From positions 1 to 64,000 of the forward strand of contig CAMAUZ010000018.1 of NCBI GenBank assembly GCA_945861535.1: a stretch of 64,000 nt of DNA, given 5' to 3'. Shown piece after piece: positions 52,132 through 61,133 of the stretch; position 1 is the first letter of the stretch, and every line of letters begins with the position of its first letter. Position numbers and translations under genes: made by a program. Source of the stretch: Akkermansia muciniphila. Lineage in GTDB: Bacteria > Verrucomicrobiota > Verrucomicrobiia > Limisphaerales > BJHT01. Under the pieces are notes generated by a model. It searched no databases. It was not told the DNA's origin and was given only the letters and a program-made list of their open reading frames with translations.

Positions 52132-53505
52132 GTGAAACCCACAGCACTTACACTGCGCCCTCCCGCCCGCCGTCTGGCGCGGCGCGAGTTCCTCCGTGTC
52201 GGCGCGCTCGGCGGCCTCGGACTTTCCCTGCCGCAATTGCTCGCGGCGCGGACCGACGGCGTCACGTCCCGCGCCGATTCGTGCATCGTGATTTTCCTCA
52301 ACGGTGGGCCGAGCCATCTCGACATGTGGGACATGAAGCCCGACGCGCCGTCGGGCATTCGCAGCCCGTTCGCGTCGCTTCCCACCACGGTACCGGGTGT
52401 TCACTTCTGCGAATATCTGCCGCGCCTCGCGAAGCAGATGCACCGTTGCACGCTCGTCCGCTCGATGAACCACAGCGTGAACAACTCGCACGCCGCCGCG
52501 GTGTACGCGGCCCTGACCGGCCACGATCGCGGCGAACAGGGCGGCGGCGCGAAGCCCACCGATCATCCGAACCTCGGCTCCGTGCTGGCCAAGCTGCGGC
52601 CCGCCGCGCCCGCCGCGTTTCCCTACGTGGCGCTGCCCTACCAGACCAAGGAAGGCGCGGGCGGCCCGCTCCAGCCGGGCTTTATCGGCGGCATCATCGG
52701 CGGGAACCATGATCCGTTCTGGGTGCTCGAGGATGCGAACGAGCCGAACTTCCGCGTGCGCAATCTGGCGTTGCCGGCGGAAGTCCCGCCGTCGCGCATG
52801 GCCGGGCGCGGCGAACTGCTCGCGAATCTCGAACGCTCCTTCGAACTCCAGCAGGGCCGCGCCAGCCTCGCCTACGACGTGATGAGCGCCCACCAGCGCC
52901 GCGCCTTCGACATGCTCACCACCGACGCCGCGCAACGCGCCTTCCAGATCGACCGCGAGCCGGCCCGCGTGCGCGAATCCTACGGCCGCAACATTTACGG
53001 CCAGAGCGTGCTGCTCGCGCGCCGGCTCATCGAGGCTGGCACGCGCGTCGTCACGATGTCCTGGGCGCCGGACGCCAACGCCACTTGGGACACGCACGGC
53101 GACAATTTCAACAAGCTGAAAAACACGCTGCTCCCGCAGTTCGATGCCGCCGCCAGCAGCCTCCTCACGGACCTCGCCGACCGCGGAATGCTCGACCGCA
53201 CGCTCGTCGCCGTGCTCGGCGACTTCGGCCGCACGCCGCGCATCAATGCCAACGCGGGCCGCGACCATTGGAACTCCTGCTACTCGATCCTCCTCGCCGG
53301 CGGCGGGATCAAGGGCGGCCTCGTCTATGGCGCGAGCGACCGCACCGGCTCCGTCCCCGCCGAACGCCCCGTCTCGCCCGGCGACATCATCGCCACGCTC
53401 TACCACCTGCTCGGCGTGGACCCGCACATGAACATCTACGACGTGCTCGACCGCCCGCACCCGCTGGTGCCGACGGGGCATGTGCTGAATGAACTGATCG
53501 GGTGA
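52132..53505 (+). CDS. DUF1501 protein with TAT-type signal
   Basis: A DUF1501 protein of about 457 residues, starting at a GTG at 52132; an ATG at 51946 would add 62 residues of unlikely sequence. A twin-arginine signal ARREFLRVGALGGLGLSLPQ (about residues 16-35) sends it to the periplasm through Tat. The core has CIVIFLNGGPSHLDMWDMKP, WAPDANATWDTHGDNFNKLK and VAVLGDFGRTPRINANAGRD, the metal-binding and signature blocks. It is the second DUF1501 gene here, but has no DUF1553 partner next to it. Unlike the copy at 20095-21654 it has no palindrome in the coding part. Confidence 0.88.
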   Translation: MKPTALTLRPPARRLARREFLRVGALGGLGLSLPQLLAARTDGVTSRADSCIVIFLNGGPSHLDMWDMKPDAPSGIRSPFASLPTTVPGVHFCEYLPRLAKQMHRCTLVRSMNHSVNNSHAAAVYAALTGHDRGEQGGGAKPTDHPNLGSVLAKLRPAAPAAFPYVALPYQTKEGAGGPLQPGFIGGIIGGNHDPFWVLEDANEPNFRVRNLALPAEVPPSRMAGRGELLANLERSFELQQGRASLAYDVMSAHQRRAFDMLTTDAAQRAFQIDREPARVRESYGRNIYGQSVLLARRLIEAGTRVVTMSWAPDANATWDTHGDNFNKLKNTLLPQFDAAASSLLTDLADRGMLDRTLVAVLGDFGRTPRINANAGRDHWNSCYSILLAGGGIKGGLVYGASDRTGSVPAERPVSPGDIIATLYHLLGVDPHMNIYDVLDRPHPLVPTGHVLNELIG

Positions 53506-53630
53506 AACCGGGTGTTTCCGTTTGAACCGTTATCGCTTCTTTCGCTTCCGCTTGGCGTGAAGAGCAGAGCCGCGGGTTGGAAACCGAGGCACCCCTTCGC
53601 TCATTCGCAACCGCCACGCCCGCACGTGTT

Positions 53631-53852
53631 TCACGCGCTCATCGCATAAATCGCGGGGCGATAACGCGGGAGGGGAATGGCCTTGCCGTGCAGCCGCGCC
53701 GTCTCCAGCCACGCCGCCTTTGCACGCAACGCTTCGTGAAGTGCCGCTTCCGGCGTCGCCCCAAACGCCGAGCATGATTTCAGGTCGGGAATGTCGGCGA
53801 TGTAGCCGCCGTCCTCTTCGCTATAAAATACGTTGATGTGATAATCGCTCAT
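53631..53852 (-). CDS. HicB-like antitoxin
   Basis: A 73-residue HicB domain: YHINVFYSEEDGGYIADIPD then LKSCSAFGATPEAALHEALR, the partial RNase H fold of these antitoxins. There is no added DNA-binding domain, so autoregulation may depend on another part of the operon. The start lies four bases after the hicA stop. The longer open frame upstream overlaps hicA and is not used. Confidence 0.86.
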   Translation of the reverse strand: MSDYHINVFYSEEDGGYIADIPDLKSCSAFGATPEAALHEALRAKAAWLETARLHGKAIPLPRYRPAIYAMSA

Positions 53853-53856
53853 GGAT

Positions 53857-54108
53857 TCAGTCCTGCATGGTGAGATGGAATTCTTCAATGTCGCGCAAGA
53901 ACTGGCGCACCTGATAGGCCTTCGCCTTGCCGCCGACATTCTGCAAGTTCAGCGGCCGATCCGCCAACGGATGTTCGTAAATGTGATGGCTGCCGCTGAC
54001 ACGATCCAAACGGTAGCCGAATGCCTCCGCCAGACGGCACAACTCCTCAAAGCGAATGTTGTGCGCACCGGCCAGCACTTTATCCAAAAGCTTGCGTTTG
54101 CGGCTCAC
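53857..54108 (-). CDS. HicA-like mRNA interferase toxin
   Basis: An 83-residue HicA-like toxin. The catalytic His lies in VSGSHHIYEHP, the double-stranded RNA-binding-like fold that cleaves mRNA. The N-terminal half (KLLDKVLAGAHNIRFEELCR) is longer than in E. coli HicA. The GTG start at 54108 overlaps the stop of an upstream small gene by four bases. The order is small gene, toxin, antitoxin. Confidence 0.85.
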   Translation of the reverse strand: MSRKRKLLDKVLAGAHNIRFEELCRLAEAFGYRLDRVSGSHHIYEHPLADRPLNLQNVGGKAKAYQVRQFLRDIEEFHLTMQD

Positions 54109-54299
54109 AACTCTACCTCCACGACGATGATGCTGTCGCCGGCCAACACTCTCGCCATCGTTGCACCTGCCGTGCCGTTGCCCCACCTGTCGCGGTGAGC
54201 AACCATTTCGAGGGTGGACTGGTCTTTGCCGATGTCTTGCTTCATGCCCGTGTCCCAGACGATAGCCACACCGGCAGGCTCGCGCACATAAATATCCAC
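54105..54299 (-). CDS. Small gene coupled to hicA, unknown function
   Basis: A 64-residue protein, first gene of the operon, with a GTG start and its stop inside the hicA start (GTGA). The sequence alternates hydrophobic and charged residues (MARVLAGDSIIVVEVEL at the end), which suggests a small beta protein. No family is recognised. Because of the four-base overlap it must be co-translated with the toxin; it may be a regulator or an extra antitoxin part. Confidence 0.65.
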   Translation of the reverse strand: MDIYVREPAGVAIVWDTGMKQDIGKDQSTLEMVAHRDRWGNGTAGATMARVLAGDSIIVVEVEL

Positions 54300-54403
54300 C
54301 GTCGTTTCCCGCTAGCGTCGGGGGCAGAAGTGGGCCGTGCGACTTCGTAGCTCGGCCTCAACAAAGGACTGCTTCACATCCGTCACCGTGCTGTAATCCA
54401 CCC

Positions 54404-56182
54404 ATGAGCGAAACCACATATTCCGAACGCACGGATTCATTCGAGGAGAAGCTGCGCCTGCTCGAGGCGGCGTGGCGCAAGAAAGACTTCCGCCTCGCGC
54501 GGTCGCTGGCGCATTCGCTGCGGCACACGGCGATGCAGGCGCAGGCGGAGGAGGAGAGTCCGGGCCAACCGCTCGCGGCACCGGCGCGGTTCGCGGCGGT
54601 GGAGTCGCTGCCCGCGCCGTGGCGGGCGTGGGCAAAGGGTTGGAAATATTGCCGCGCGCTTCATCTCGACGAGACCCTGGGCATCGAACGGCCGCCGGAG
54701 CCGGTGGAGGTGCTGCTGAGTTTTCCGGCGGAGCAGGTGACGTCGCTGGCGCGCGAGGTCCGGGTCGCGCGGGTGGTGGATGGCGCGCTGCGGGAGGTTC
54801 CGTGTCAGGTGCATGGCGAGGTGCGGCGGGGGAAGGAGCGGCTGGCGAAGGTGCTGTTCATGGCGGGCGGCGCGATGCACCAGCGGCAGACGTTGCTCGT
54901 TTTTCACGGCAATCCCGAGGCGGAATTGCCGGCGTATCCGACGGACTTGGAGACACGCGGCGAGGGCTTCGCGCTGGATATCGAGAATGAGTTTTTCAAG
55001 GCGTCGCTCTCGCGGCAGATGGGGCAGCTCGAACGCATGGCGATCAAGCGCGGGTTCGGGCTGGAACTCTTCGCCGGCGGCGAGGGGCACGGCGAGCCGC
55101 CGGGCATTGACTGGGCGCACGATTACGCGGCGGCGGGCCATTTTCAGAAGCTGCGCGTCACGCTGTGGGAGAAATGTCCCGATTACGAAGTCGTGCGCGG
55201 GCCGCTCGCGACCATCGTGCGGCGCTGGGGCTTTCCGCACTCGCCGGTGCATCCGGTGTTCACGCCGAGCCGGCTGCATGTGGATGTCGAGTATCGCTTT
55301 TACGCGGGCCTGCCGTGGTTTCACAAGTCCGGCACCATGCGCGCGATCAAGGATTTCGAGGCCCCCGCGCTGCGCGATGACGAGTGGGTGTTCTCGGGCC
55401 AGCCGTTCACGGACATCGTGTGGCTGGGGCCGGACGGCAAGGTGCGCATCGGCGCGGTGGACGCGGCGCTGCGCGACAGCCTCTGGGGCGTCGGCTTCTT
55501 CAACAAAGAGAGCAAGGACGCGTTCGTCGCGTTCTTTCTGGAACACCGCGCCGAGGGTCTGCCGGAACTGAAACATTCGGCGTCGCCGACGCTCTACTCG
55601 CCCTCGCACGGGCACGTCTGGAGCCGGTATCCGCTGCCGGTGAAGCAGGTGCCGGCGGGCGCGGTGCTGCATCAAAAGAACGCCTACGTCGTGTCGCCGT
55701 TCACCGCGGCGACCGGCCCGCGGATGCTCGAAGAATTGCGCCATCGCCTCGTGCATCCGCTGCCCGTGTCCGCGGGCGACCTGCCGCCGGGCGCGGGTGC
55801 GCAGGAGTGTCCGGGCCGCCTCGCGCGCCCCGGCGAAGCGGGCGACAGCCCGGTCCCGAAGGCGGCGCTGTGGGACGCGTTGCGCGATTGCAAAGACGAG
55901 CAGTTCTACAATGCCGGCCTCAACGTGGTGGACCTCGGCCTGGTCCACGATCTCCGCGTGCGCGGCGACGTGGTGCATGTGCTGATGGCGATGCCGCATC
56001 GCGGTCGTCCGCGCCTCGGGTATTTCGCCTTCGGTTCCGGCGGCAACTCGATGCCCGTGCAGCAGCGGCTGCTGAAGGTGCCCGGCGTGAAAAAAGTGAT
56101 CGTCGAGCAAACGTGGGAACCGGGCTGGAACTCGAACCGGCTGACGGAGGAAGGGCGGCGGAAGCTGGGTTTGGGCGCGTAG
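54404..56182 (+). CDS. Polysaccharide-lyase-like beta protein fused to a MIP18/DUF59 domain
   Basis: A 592-residue protein without a signal peptide. Residues about 1-75 are helical. Residues about 95-460 are beta-rich with LDIENEFFKASLSRQMGQLE, IDWAHDYAAAG and VDVEYRFYAGLPWFHKSGTM, which recall exo-rhamnogalacturonan-lyase-like or related carbohydrate-active beta-sandwiches. This part is uncertain. Residues about 487-592 are a MIP18/DUF59 (SufT/PaaD-like) domain: GLNVVDLGLVHDLRVRGDVV, then VEQTWEPGWNSNRLTEEGRR. Such domains help insert iron-sulfur clusters. The usual DPE motif before NVVDLGL is changed to DEQFYNAG. The pairing is unusual and the function open. Confidence 0.6.
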   Translation: MSETTYSERTDSFEEKLRLLEAAWRKKDFRLARSLAHSLRHTAMQAQAEEESPGQPLAAPARFAAVESLPAPWRAWAKGWKYCRALHLDETLGIERPPEPVEVLLSFPAEQVTSLAREVRVARVVDGALREVPCQVHGEVRRGKERLAKVLFMAGGAMHQRQTLLVFHGNPEAELPAYPTDLETRGEGFALDIENEFFKASLSRQMGQLERMAIKRGFGLELFAGGEGHGEPPGIDWAHDYAAAGHFQKLRVTLWEKCPDYEVVRGPLATIVRRWGFPHSPVHPVFTPSRLHVDVEYRFYAGLPWFHKSGTMRAIKDFEAPALRDDEWVFSGQPFTDIVWLGPDGKVRIGAVDAALRDSLWGVGFFNKESKDAFVAFFLEHRAEGLPELKHSASPTLYSPSHGHVWSRYPLPVKQVPAGAVLHQKNAYVVSPFTAATGPRMLEELRHRLVHPLPVSAGDLPPGAGAQECPGRLARPGEAGDSPVPKAALWDALRDCKDEQFYNAGLNVVDLGLVHDLRVRGDVVHVLMAMPHRGRPRLGYFAFGSGGNSMPVQQRLLKVPGVKKVIVEQTWEPGWNSNRLTEEGRRKLGLGA

Positions 56183-56427
56183 CCGTAGCTACCGGGCGTT
56201 GCGAAAGTGCGTGGCGGGTGGCCCGACCGAGAAGCGGAAGCGGTCCGCAGGTTTGGGTTTGGGCCGGTTTCGTTTCTCACCGTTGCTCCGTCGCCACGGG
56301 CGGGGAGGTAAACCGGTCGCCAAACTTCAGCGCGAACCGCAGTGGTGTGGCTGCGCGGCGCGCCGGGGCAGAAACACGTTGCATGCCCGATGCCCGTACG
56401 TAAACTCCGCCCCCTGATTTTCTGAGT

Positions 56428-56922
56428 ATGCTTACCTCACACGAACTTTTCGGTTTCATGTCGCCCGCGTTGTCCCACCAGATTCTGGAGGACGCCTACA
56501 CGGGCGAGCGGGAACTCTACAAGGCCACCCTCACGGCCGTCGCCAACGCCCGCAAACTGCGCCCGGTTTTCCTTGAGCGGCAGCCGCGTACCGAGCGCCA
56601 CGTCACCATGGTGGCCGCCCTCGGCAAACCCGCCCAGGAACTCATCGCCGCCAATCTCATCCGCGGCTGGCTCCTCAAGAAACAGAACGCCGTCCTGTGC
56701 GATTTCCTCAACACCCTCGGCATCGTCCACAAGGAAGGCGCGGTTGAAGACCTCCCCGAGTCCATGGACGACGAGAAGCTCAAGGCGGGCGTGGACAAAT
56801 TGCTCACCAGCCATCCCAAGGAAACCGCCATCGTGTATCTCCACGCCTTCAACGGCATGAACGACCAGGCCTGGAAAAACCTCAACGAGCTGCTGCAGAA
56901 CGACCCGCGGCTCCAGTTTTAA
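56428..56922 (+). CDS. Conserved hypothetical, all-helical protein
   Basis: A 164-residue soluble protein, mostly helical, with no signal. Visible features: MLTSHELFGFMSPALSHQIL at the start, VAALGKPAQELIAANLIRGW in the middle, and ETAIVYLHAFNGMNDQAWKN near the end. I do not recognise it. Codon use matches the genome and the gene is cleanly bounded, so it is real. It lies 107 bp before gnd on the same strand. Confidence 0.72.
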   Translation: MLTSHELFGFMSPALSHQILEDAYTGERELYKATLTAVANARKLRPVFLERQPRTERHVTMVAALGKPAQELIAANLIRGWLLKKQNAVLCDFLNTLGIVHKEGAVEDLPESMDDEKLKAGVDKLLTSHPKETAIVYLHAFNGMNDQAWKNLNELLQNDPRLQF

Positions 56923-57029
56923 GTCGCGTCTCCGCGACTTCGGACCTTACCGCCCCCACTTTTCCTCCACCCGCGCGCGACTCATCTTCGCGCGCGTCTT
57001 TCCGCTAAAACCTGAACACGACAAACATC

Positions 57030-58499
57030 ATGGAACCTACCGGCGACATCGCATTGATCGGCCTGGCCGTCATGGGCCAGAACCTCATCCTCAACATGAA
57101 CGACCATGGCTACACCGTGGTCGCTTACAACCGCACCACCGCCAAGGTGGATGAATTCCTCGCCAAGGAAGCCAAGGGCACCAAGGTGCTCGGCGCGCAT
57201 TCCATCGCGGAAATGGTGAGCAAACTCAAGCGCCCCCGCCGCGTGATGATGCTCGTCAAGGCCGGCAAGCCCGTGGACGAATTCATCGAGCAGCTCATCC
57301 CGCACCTCGAAGCCGGCGACATCATCATCGACGGCGGCAACTCGCTCTTCGATGACACCGCGCGCCGCGTGAAACACTGCGAAAGCAAGGGCCTCCTCTA
57401 CATCGGCACCGGCGTCTCCGGCGGTGAAGAAGGCGCGCGCCGCGGCCCTAGCATCATGCCCGGCGGCAGCCCCGCCGCCTGGCCGCATGTGAAGCAGATT
57501 TTCCAATCCGTCTCCGCCAAGGTCGATGGCGGCGCACCCTGCTGCGACTGGGTCGGCGAAGGCGGCGCGGGCCATTACGTGAAGATGGTCCACAACGGCA
57601 TCGAGTACGGCGACATGCAGCTCATCTGCGAAGCGTACAACATCATGAAGAACGGCCTCGGCATGAGCGCCGACGAGATGCACGCGGTCTTCACCGAGTG
57701 GAATCTGGGCGACCTCGACAGCTATCTCATCGAAATCAGCCGCGACATTCTCGGCAAGAAGGACACCGACGGCGCGCCGCTCGTGGACAAGATCCTCGAC
57801 ACCGCCGGCCAGAAGGGCACGGGCAAATGGACCGTCATCAATTCCCAAGAACTCGGCATCCCCATCACGCTCATGGCCGAGGCCGTCTATGCGCGCTGCG
57901 TCTCCGCCCTCAAGGACGAGCGCGTCAAGGCCGCCCGCAAGCTCAAAGGCCCGCGTCCGACCATCGCGGCCGGCAGCAAGCCCGAAACGCGCAAGGCATT
58001 CATCGAAGACATCAAGAGCGCCCTCTACGCCTCGAAAATCGTCAGCTACGCGCAGGGCTACATGCTCATGCGCGCCGCGGCGGCCGAGTACAAGTGGAAC
58101 CTCAACTACGGCGGCATCGCCCTCATGTGGCGCGGCGGCTGCATCATCCGCTCGCGCTTCCTCGGCAAGATCAAGGAGGCCTATGAAAGTAATCCCAAGC
58201 TCACCAATCTGATGCTTGACGACTACTTCCGCGCCGAGATCAAGAAGAGCCAGAAAGGCTGGCGCAACGTCGTCGCCACCGCCGCCAAGAAAGGCATCCC
58301 CGTCCCCGCCTTCAGCACCGCGCTGTCGTTCTTCGATCAGTATCGCAGCGCCGTCCTGCCGGCGAATCTGCTCCAGGCCCAGCGCGACTACTTCGGCGCG
58401 CACACCTACGAACGCGTGGACAAACCCCGCGGCGAATTCTTCCACACCAATTGGACCGGCCGCGGCGGCGACGTCTCGTCGAGCACGTATAACGTCTGA
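57030..58499 (+). CDS. gnd: 6-phosphogluconate dehydrogenase, decarboxylating
   Basis: A 489-residue enzyme of the oxidative pentose-phosphate pathway. It turns 6-phosphogluconate into ribulose 5-phosphate, CO2 and NADPH. The nucleotide site is IALIGLAVMGQNLILNMN (about residues 7-24). IIDGGNSLFDDT, GTGVSGGEEGARRGPSIMPG and GAGHYVKMVHNGIEYGDMQL (catalytic Lys) are the family blocks. The C-terminal part ends with HTNWTGRGGDVSSSTYNV, as in full-length homodimeric enzymes. A strong terminator follows at 58530. Confidence 0.96.
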   Translation: MEPTGDIALIGLAVMGQNLILNMNDHGYTVVAYNRTTAKVDEFLAKEAKGTKVLGAHSIAEMVSKLKRPRRVMMLVKAGKPVDEFIEQLIPHLEAGDIIIDGGNSLFDDTARRVKHCESKGLLYIGTGVSGGEEGARRGPSIMPGGSPAAWPHVKQIFQSVSAKVDGGAPCCDWVGEGGAGHYVKMVHNGIEYGDMQLICEAYNIMKNGLGMSADEMHAVFTEWNLGDLDSYLIEISRDILGKKDTDGAPLVDKILDTAGQKGTGKWTVINSQELGIPITLMAEAVYARCVSALKDERVKAARKLKGPRPTIAAGSKPETRKAFIEDIKSALYASKIVSYAQGYMLMRAAAAEYKWNLNYGGIALMWRGGCIIRSRFLGKIKEAYESNPKLTNLMLDDYFRAEIKKSQKGWRNVVATAAKKGIPVPAFSTALSFFDQYRSAVLPANLLQAQRDYFGAHTYERVDKPRGEFFHTNWTGRGGDVSSSTYNV

Positions 58500-58529
58500 C
58501 GTCTGATCCAACTTGTTCCCGTTGCTCAC

Positions 58530-58561
58530 GCCCGGCAGCCGCCCGCTGCCGGGCTTTTTTT
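58530..58561 (+). terminator. Intrinsic terminator after gnd
   Basis: Ten-base-pair stem GCCCGGCAGC (58530-58539) and GCTGCCGGGC (58545-58554), a five-base loop and seven T. It lies 30 bases after the gnd stop. Confidence 0.92.
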
Positions 58562-58846
58562 CACCCCCCGCCACCGGCGCATCGTAGCCGCCGACGTGAG
58601 GAGGCGGACGATTCGCTGCGACGCCCAATCCGCCTCGTCACCTCGGCTGCTACCCATGCGCACCGGCTCGGAATGCCGTTCGTCGGAGCGCGGCGTTCAC
58701 GCCGCGGAAGTATCCGCTTGGAACAGCGACCGACGGTAAATCCAGCGCTCCCTTGGGGCAGCACGCGGATGTGCCCGCGCCCGGAAAAATTTTACGTTGC
58801 CACCGCCACCGCCGTTGCACACTTTCACCGCCCGGAAATAACCAAC

Positions 58847-59851
58847 GTGTCCACCAACCCCAACACCCGACCCGCGCCGCGCCCGCATCCAGCAACCGCG
58901 CTCATCCGCTGGTTCGACTCTGACTTCGGCTGCGAAGACGTCGCCCGCCTGCGCGAGAAACCCGACCGCATTGAATGGCTGCGCTGCATTCCCTTTGTCA
59001 TCCTCCACCTCGGCTGCCTCGGCGTGCTGGTGTACGGCTGGAGCTGGATTGCCGTCATCGGGGCCGTCGCCTTCTACTTTGTGCGGATGTTCGCCATCAC
59101 CGGCTTCTATCACCGCTACTTTTCGCATCGCACCTTTCAGACCTCGCGCCCGGTCCAGTTTCTGTTCGGCTTAATCGGTGCGTCCGCCGTGCAACGCGGT
59201 CCCCTCTGGTGGGCGGCCCACCATCGGCACCATCACCAGCACTCGGACGAGGAGCCGGATGCCCATTCGCCCCGGCAGCACGGCTTCTGGTGGTCGCACA
59301 TCGGCTGGATCACCAGCGCGCGCAATTTCCCCACCGATTACCACCGCGTGAAGGACTTCGCCAAATATCCCGAACTCGTCTTCCTCAACCGCTTCGACGC
59401 CCTCGTGCCGCTCCTCATCGGCGTGGTGTTCTACGGCGTCGGCGCGTGGCTCGGGCACGCGCATCCCGGCCTCGGCACCTCCGGCGGACAGCTCGTCGTC
59501 TGGGGCTTCATCAGCACCGTCGTCCTCTTCCACTGCACCTGCTCCATCAACTCCCTCGCGCACGTCTTCGGCCGCCAGCGCTTCCCGACCGGCGACGACA
59601 GCCGCAACAGCCTCCTGCTCGCCCTCCTCACGCTCGGCGAAGGCTGGCACAACAACCACCACCACTACATGCACTCCACGCGCCAGGGCTTCTACTGGTG
59701 GGAAATTGACCTCACCTACTACGGCCTCAAGGCCCTCTCGTGGACGGGACTGATATGGAACCTAAGGCCGGTGCCGGCGGAGGTGATGAAGGAAGGGAAG
59801 TGCCCAATCCGCGCATCGCTACGAACCGAGTGTGAAGCGAAGAATGGATGA
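58847..59851 (+). CDS. Acyl-lipid/acyl-CoA fatty-acid desaturase
   Basis: A 334-residue membrane di-iron desaturase. The three histidine boxes are HRYFSH (about residues 93-98), HHRHHHQH and HNNHHHYMH. Four hydrophobic segments cross the membrane. It introduces a double bond, most likely delta-9, into fatty acyl chains. The start is a GTG at 58847; the frame is open upstream without family similarity. It follows gnd across a terminator and 285 bases. Its role fits membrane fluidity control, shared with the cyclopropane-synthase-type operon 1.8 kb downstream. Confidence 0.9.
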   Translation: MSTNPNTRPAPRPHPATALIRWFDSDFGCEDVARLREKPDRIEWLRCIPFVILHLGCLGVLVYGWSWIAVIGAVAFYFVRMFAITGFYHRYFSHRTFQTSRPVQFLFGLIGASAVQRGPLWWAAHHRHHHQHSDEEPDAHSPRQHGFWWSHIGWITSARNFPTDYHRVKDFAKYPELVFLNRFDALVPLLIGVVFYGVGAWLGHAHPGLGTSGGQLVVWGFISTVVLFHCTCSINSLAHVFGRQRFPTGDDSRNSLLLALLTLGEGWHNNHHHYMHSTRQGFYWWEIDLTYYGLKALSWTGLIWNLRPVPAEVMKEGKCPIRASLRTECEAKNG

Positions 59852-59890
59852 ATCTGTACCAGCGAAATAGTCTCTCAACCGACCCATATC

Positions 59891-60679
59891 ATGGCCATAC
59901 CACGTCACCTTTCCCACACTCCAATTACTGAGGCGGTCATCGACTTTAGGGTCCGCACTTCACCCGAACTCGACGCCAAGGCGTTCGCGAATATCACTGA
60001 AGCTGTGGGCGCAAACTATGGTCCGCCGAAGGATGTCAGCTTGTTGGAGTTTGGCGTGCGACATTCCCCTGGAAAACAGCCTGAAAGCCGCCAATTCGAT
60101 CATGGCCCGATCGGCTCCCGTTATGTGTCTCTCGACGGGAAGCAAATCGCTCAGTTTCGCAAAACCGGCTTCACATTCAGCCGATTAGCGCCCTACACCC
60201 GCTGGGAAGATATGTTTGCCGAAGCAGGTCGGCTTTACCGGATTTACGTGCAAACGGCGCAACCTGAAGAAGTCACTCGGATTGCGGTGCGCTTCATTAA
60301 CCGTTTGGCGTTGCCAGAACAAGAGGTCGGCGATTTTAGTCCCTTTCTCACCGCTGTGCCACCGTTTCCCAAAGACATTCCCGCAGTCTTGACCGGATTT
60401 CTGACTCGGGTGCAGGTGCGGGATCCGCAAACCATGATTTCCGGCACCGTTACCCAAACCATTCAACAGGGCAGTCACGAACCTGGCAAAATCCCCGTGA
60501 TTCTTGATCTTGACATCTACGAAGCGGGCAGCAAATCGCCCGATCCGGGAGTGGTCCTACCCCGGTTTGAAGCTTTACGCGTGCTGAAAAACCGATATTT
60601 TTTTGCCAGCATTACTGAAGCAACTGCTGATCTTTATACGCGTGAATACAACCCTAATCTTCGGCCACTCGACGTTTGA
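59891..60679 (+). CDS. TIGR04255 family protein
   Basis: A 262-residue protein of the TIGR04255 family. The N-terminal block LSHTPITEAVIDFRVRT and the C-terminal block LRVLKNRYFFASITEATADL match the family wording. No catalytic site is known. It is the first gene of a three-gene cassette with overlapping ends. The base composition is visibly lower in GC than in the flanking genes, which suggests transfer. No signal peptide or membrane segment; it is cytoplasmic. I would treat it as a structural or sensing part of an uncharacterised module. Confidence 0.75.
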   Translation: MAIPRHLSHTPITEAVIDFRVRTSPELDAKAFANITEAVGANYGPPKDVSLLEFGVRHSPGKQPESRQFDHGPIGSRYVSLDGKQIAQFRKTGFTFSRLAPYTRWEDMFAEAGRLYRIYVQTAQPEEVTRIAVRFINRLALPEQEVGDFSPFLTAVPPFPKDIPAVLTGFLTRVQVRDPQTMISGTVTQTIQQGSHEPGKIPVILDLDIYEAGSKSPDPGVVLPRFEALRVLKNRYFFASITEATADLYTREYNPNLRPLDV

Positions 60680-61133
60680 CGCTGGCTTCTCAACCAGCCC
60701 GGGAACCAGTACCGAAGCCGACAACCTGTTAGAAACCTTGCGAGACTTTGCCACCGACTTCGAGCAAGCTGAAAGTCTGCATGGCCAGCCAGTCCGTGAA
60801 CTCCAAGACACGTTCTTGGATTGCAGGGATGGCAATTGGGATGGTTATGAAGCCCTTCCGGTTACGGATGACACATTCTTGCGTGCGCAGGCTTTTTTGG
60901 AGCAAGTCCTGCCGCAATTTTCTGCGCCAACTGCCAGTGCGACCCCGAGTGGTAACCTGACACTTGAATGGTTCACCTCGCCCAAGCGGCGTTTTCTCGT
61001 GAGCATAGGAGAAGACGAGCGAATTGCCTTCGCAGGTATTTTTGGTTCCAATCCGATACATGGAACCACCGTGTTCACGGGAGATGTGCCGCCGGAAATC
61101 GTGCATCATCTTAAGCGTCTATTCTTTCTGTGA
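60642..61133 (+). CDS. Second gene of the TIGR04255 cassette, unknown function
   Basis: About 163 residues from a GTG at 60642; a TTG at 60603 is also possible. Either start overlaps the end of the first gene. A conserved-looking motif DGNWDGYEALPV (about residues 72-83) is followed by FLRAQAFLEQVLPQF, LTLEWFTSPKRRFLVSIGED and a last helix HHLKRLFFL. Proteins with a WDGYxA-LP motif and a later EW motif occur widely next to TIGR04255 genes as far as I recall; I do not know a function. The stop overlaps the next start (GTGA). Confidence 0.65.
   Translation: MNTTLIFGHSTFDAGFSTSPGTSTEADNLLETLRDFATDFEQAESLHGQPVRELQDTFLDCRDGNWDGYEALPVTDDTFLRAQAFLEQVLPQFSAPTASATPSGNLTLEWFTSPKRRFLVSIGEDERIAFAGIFGSNPIHGTTVFTGDVPPEIVHHLKRLFFL

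Noticed and set aside
53857-54186. HicA starting at an upstream ATG at 54186
   Set aside because: This adds residues that overlap the small coupled gene in another frame; the GTG at 54108 gives the family start.
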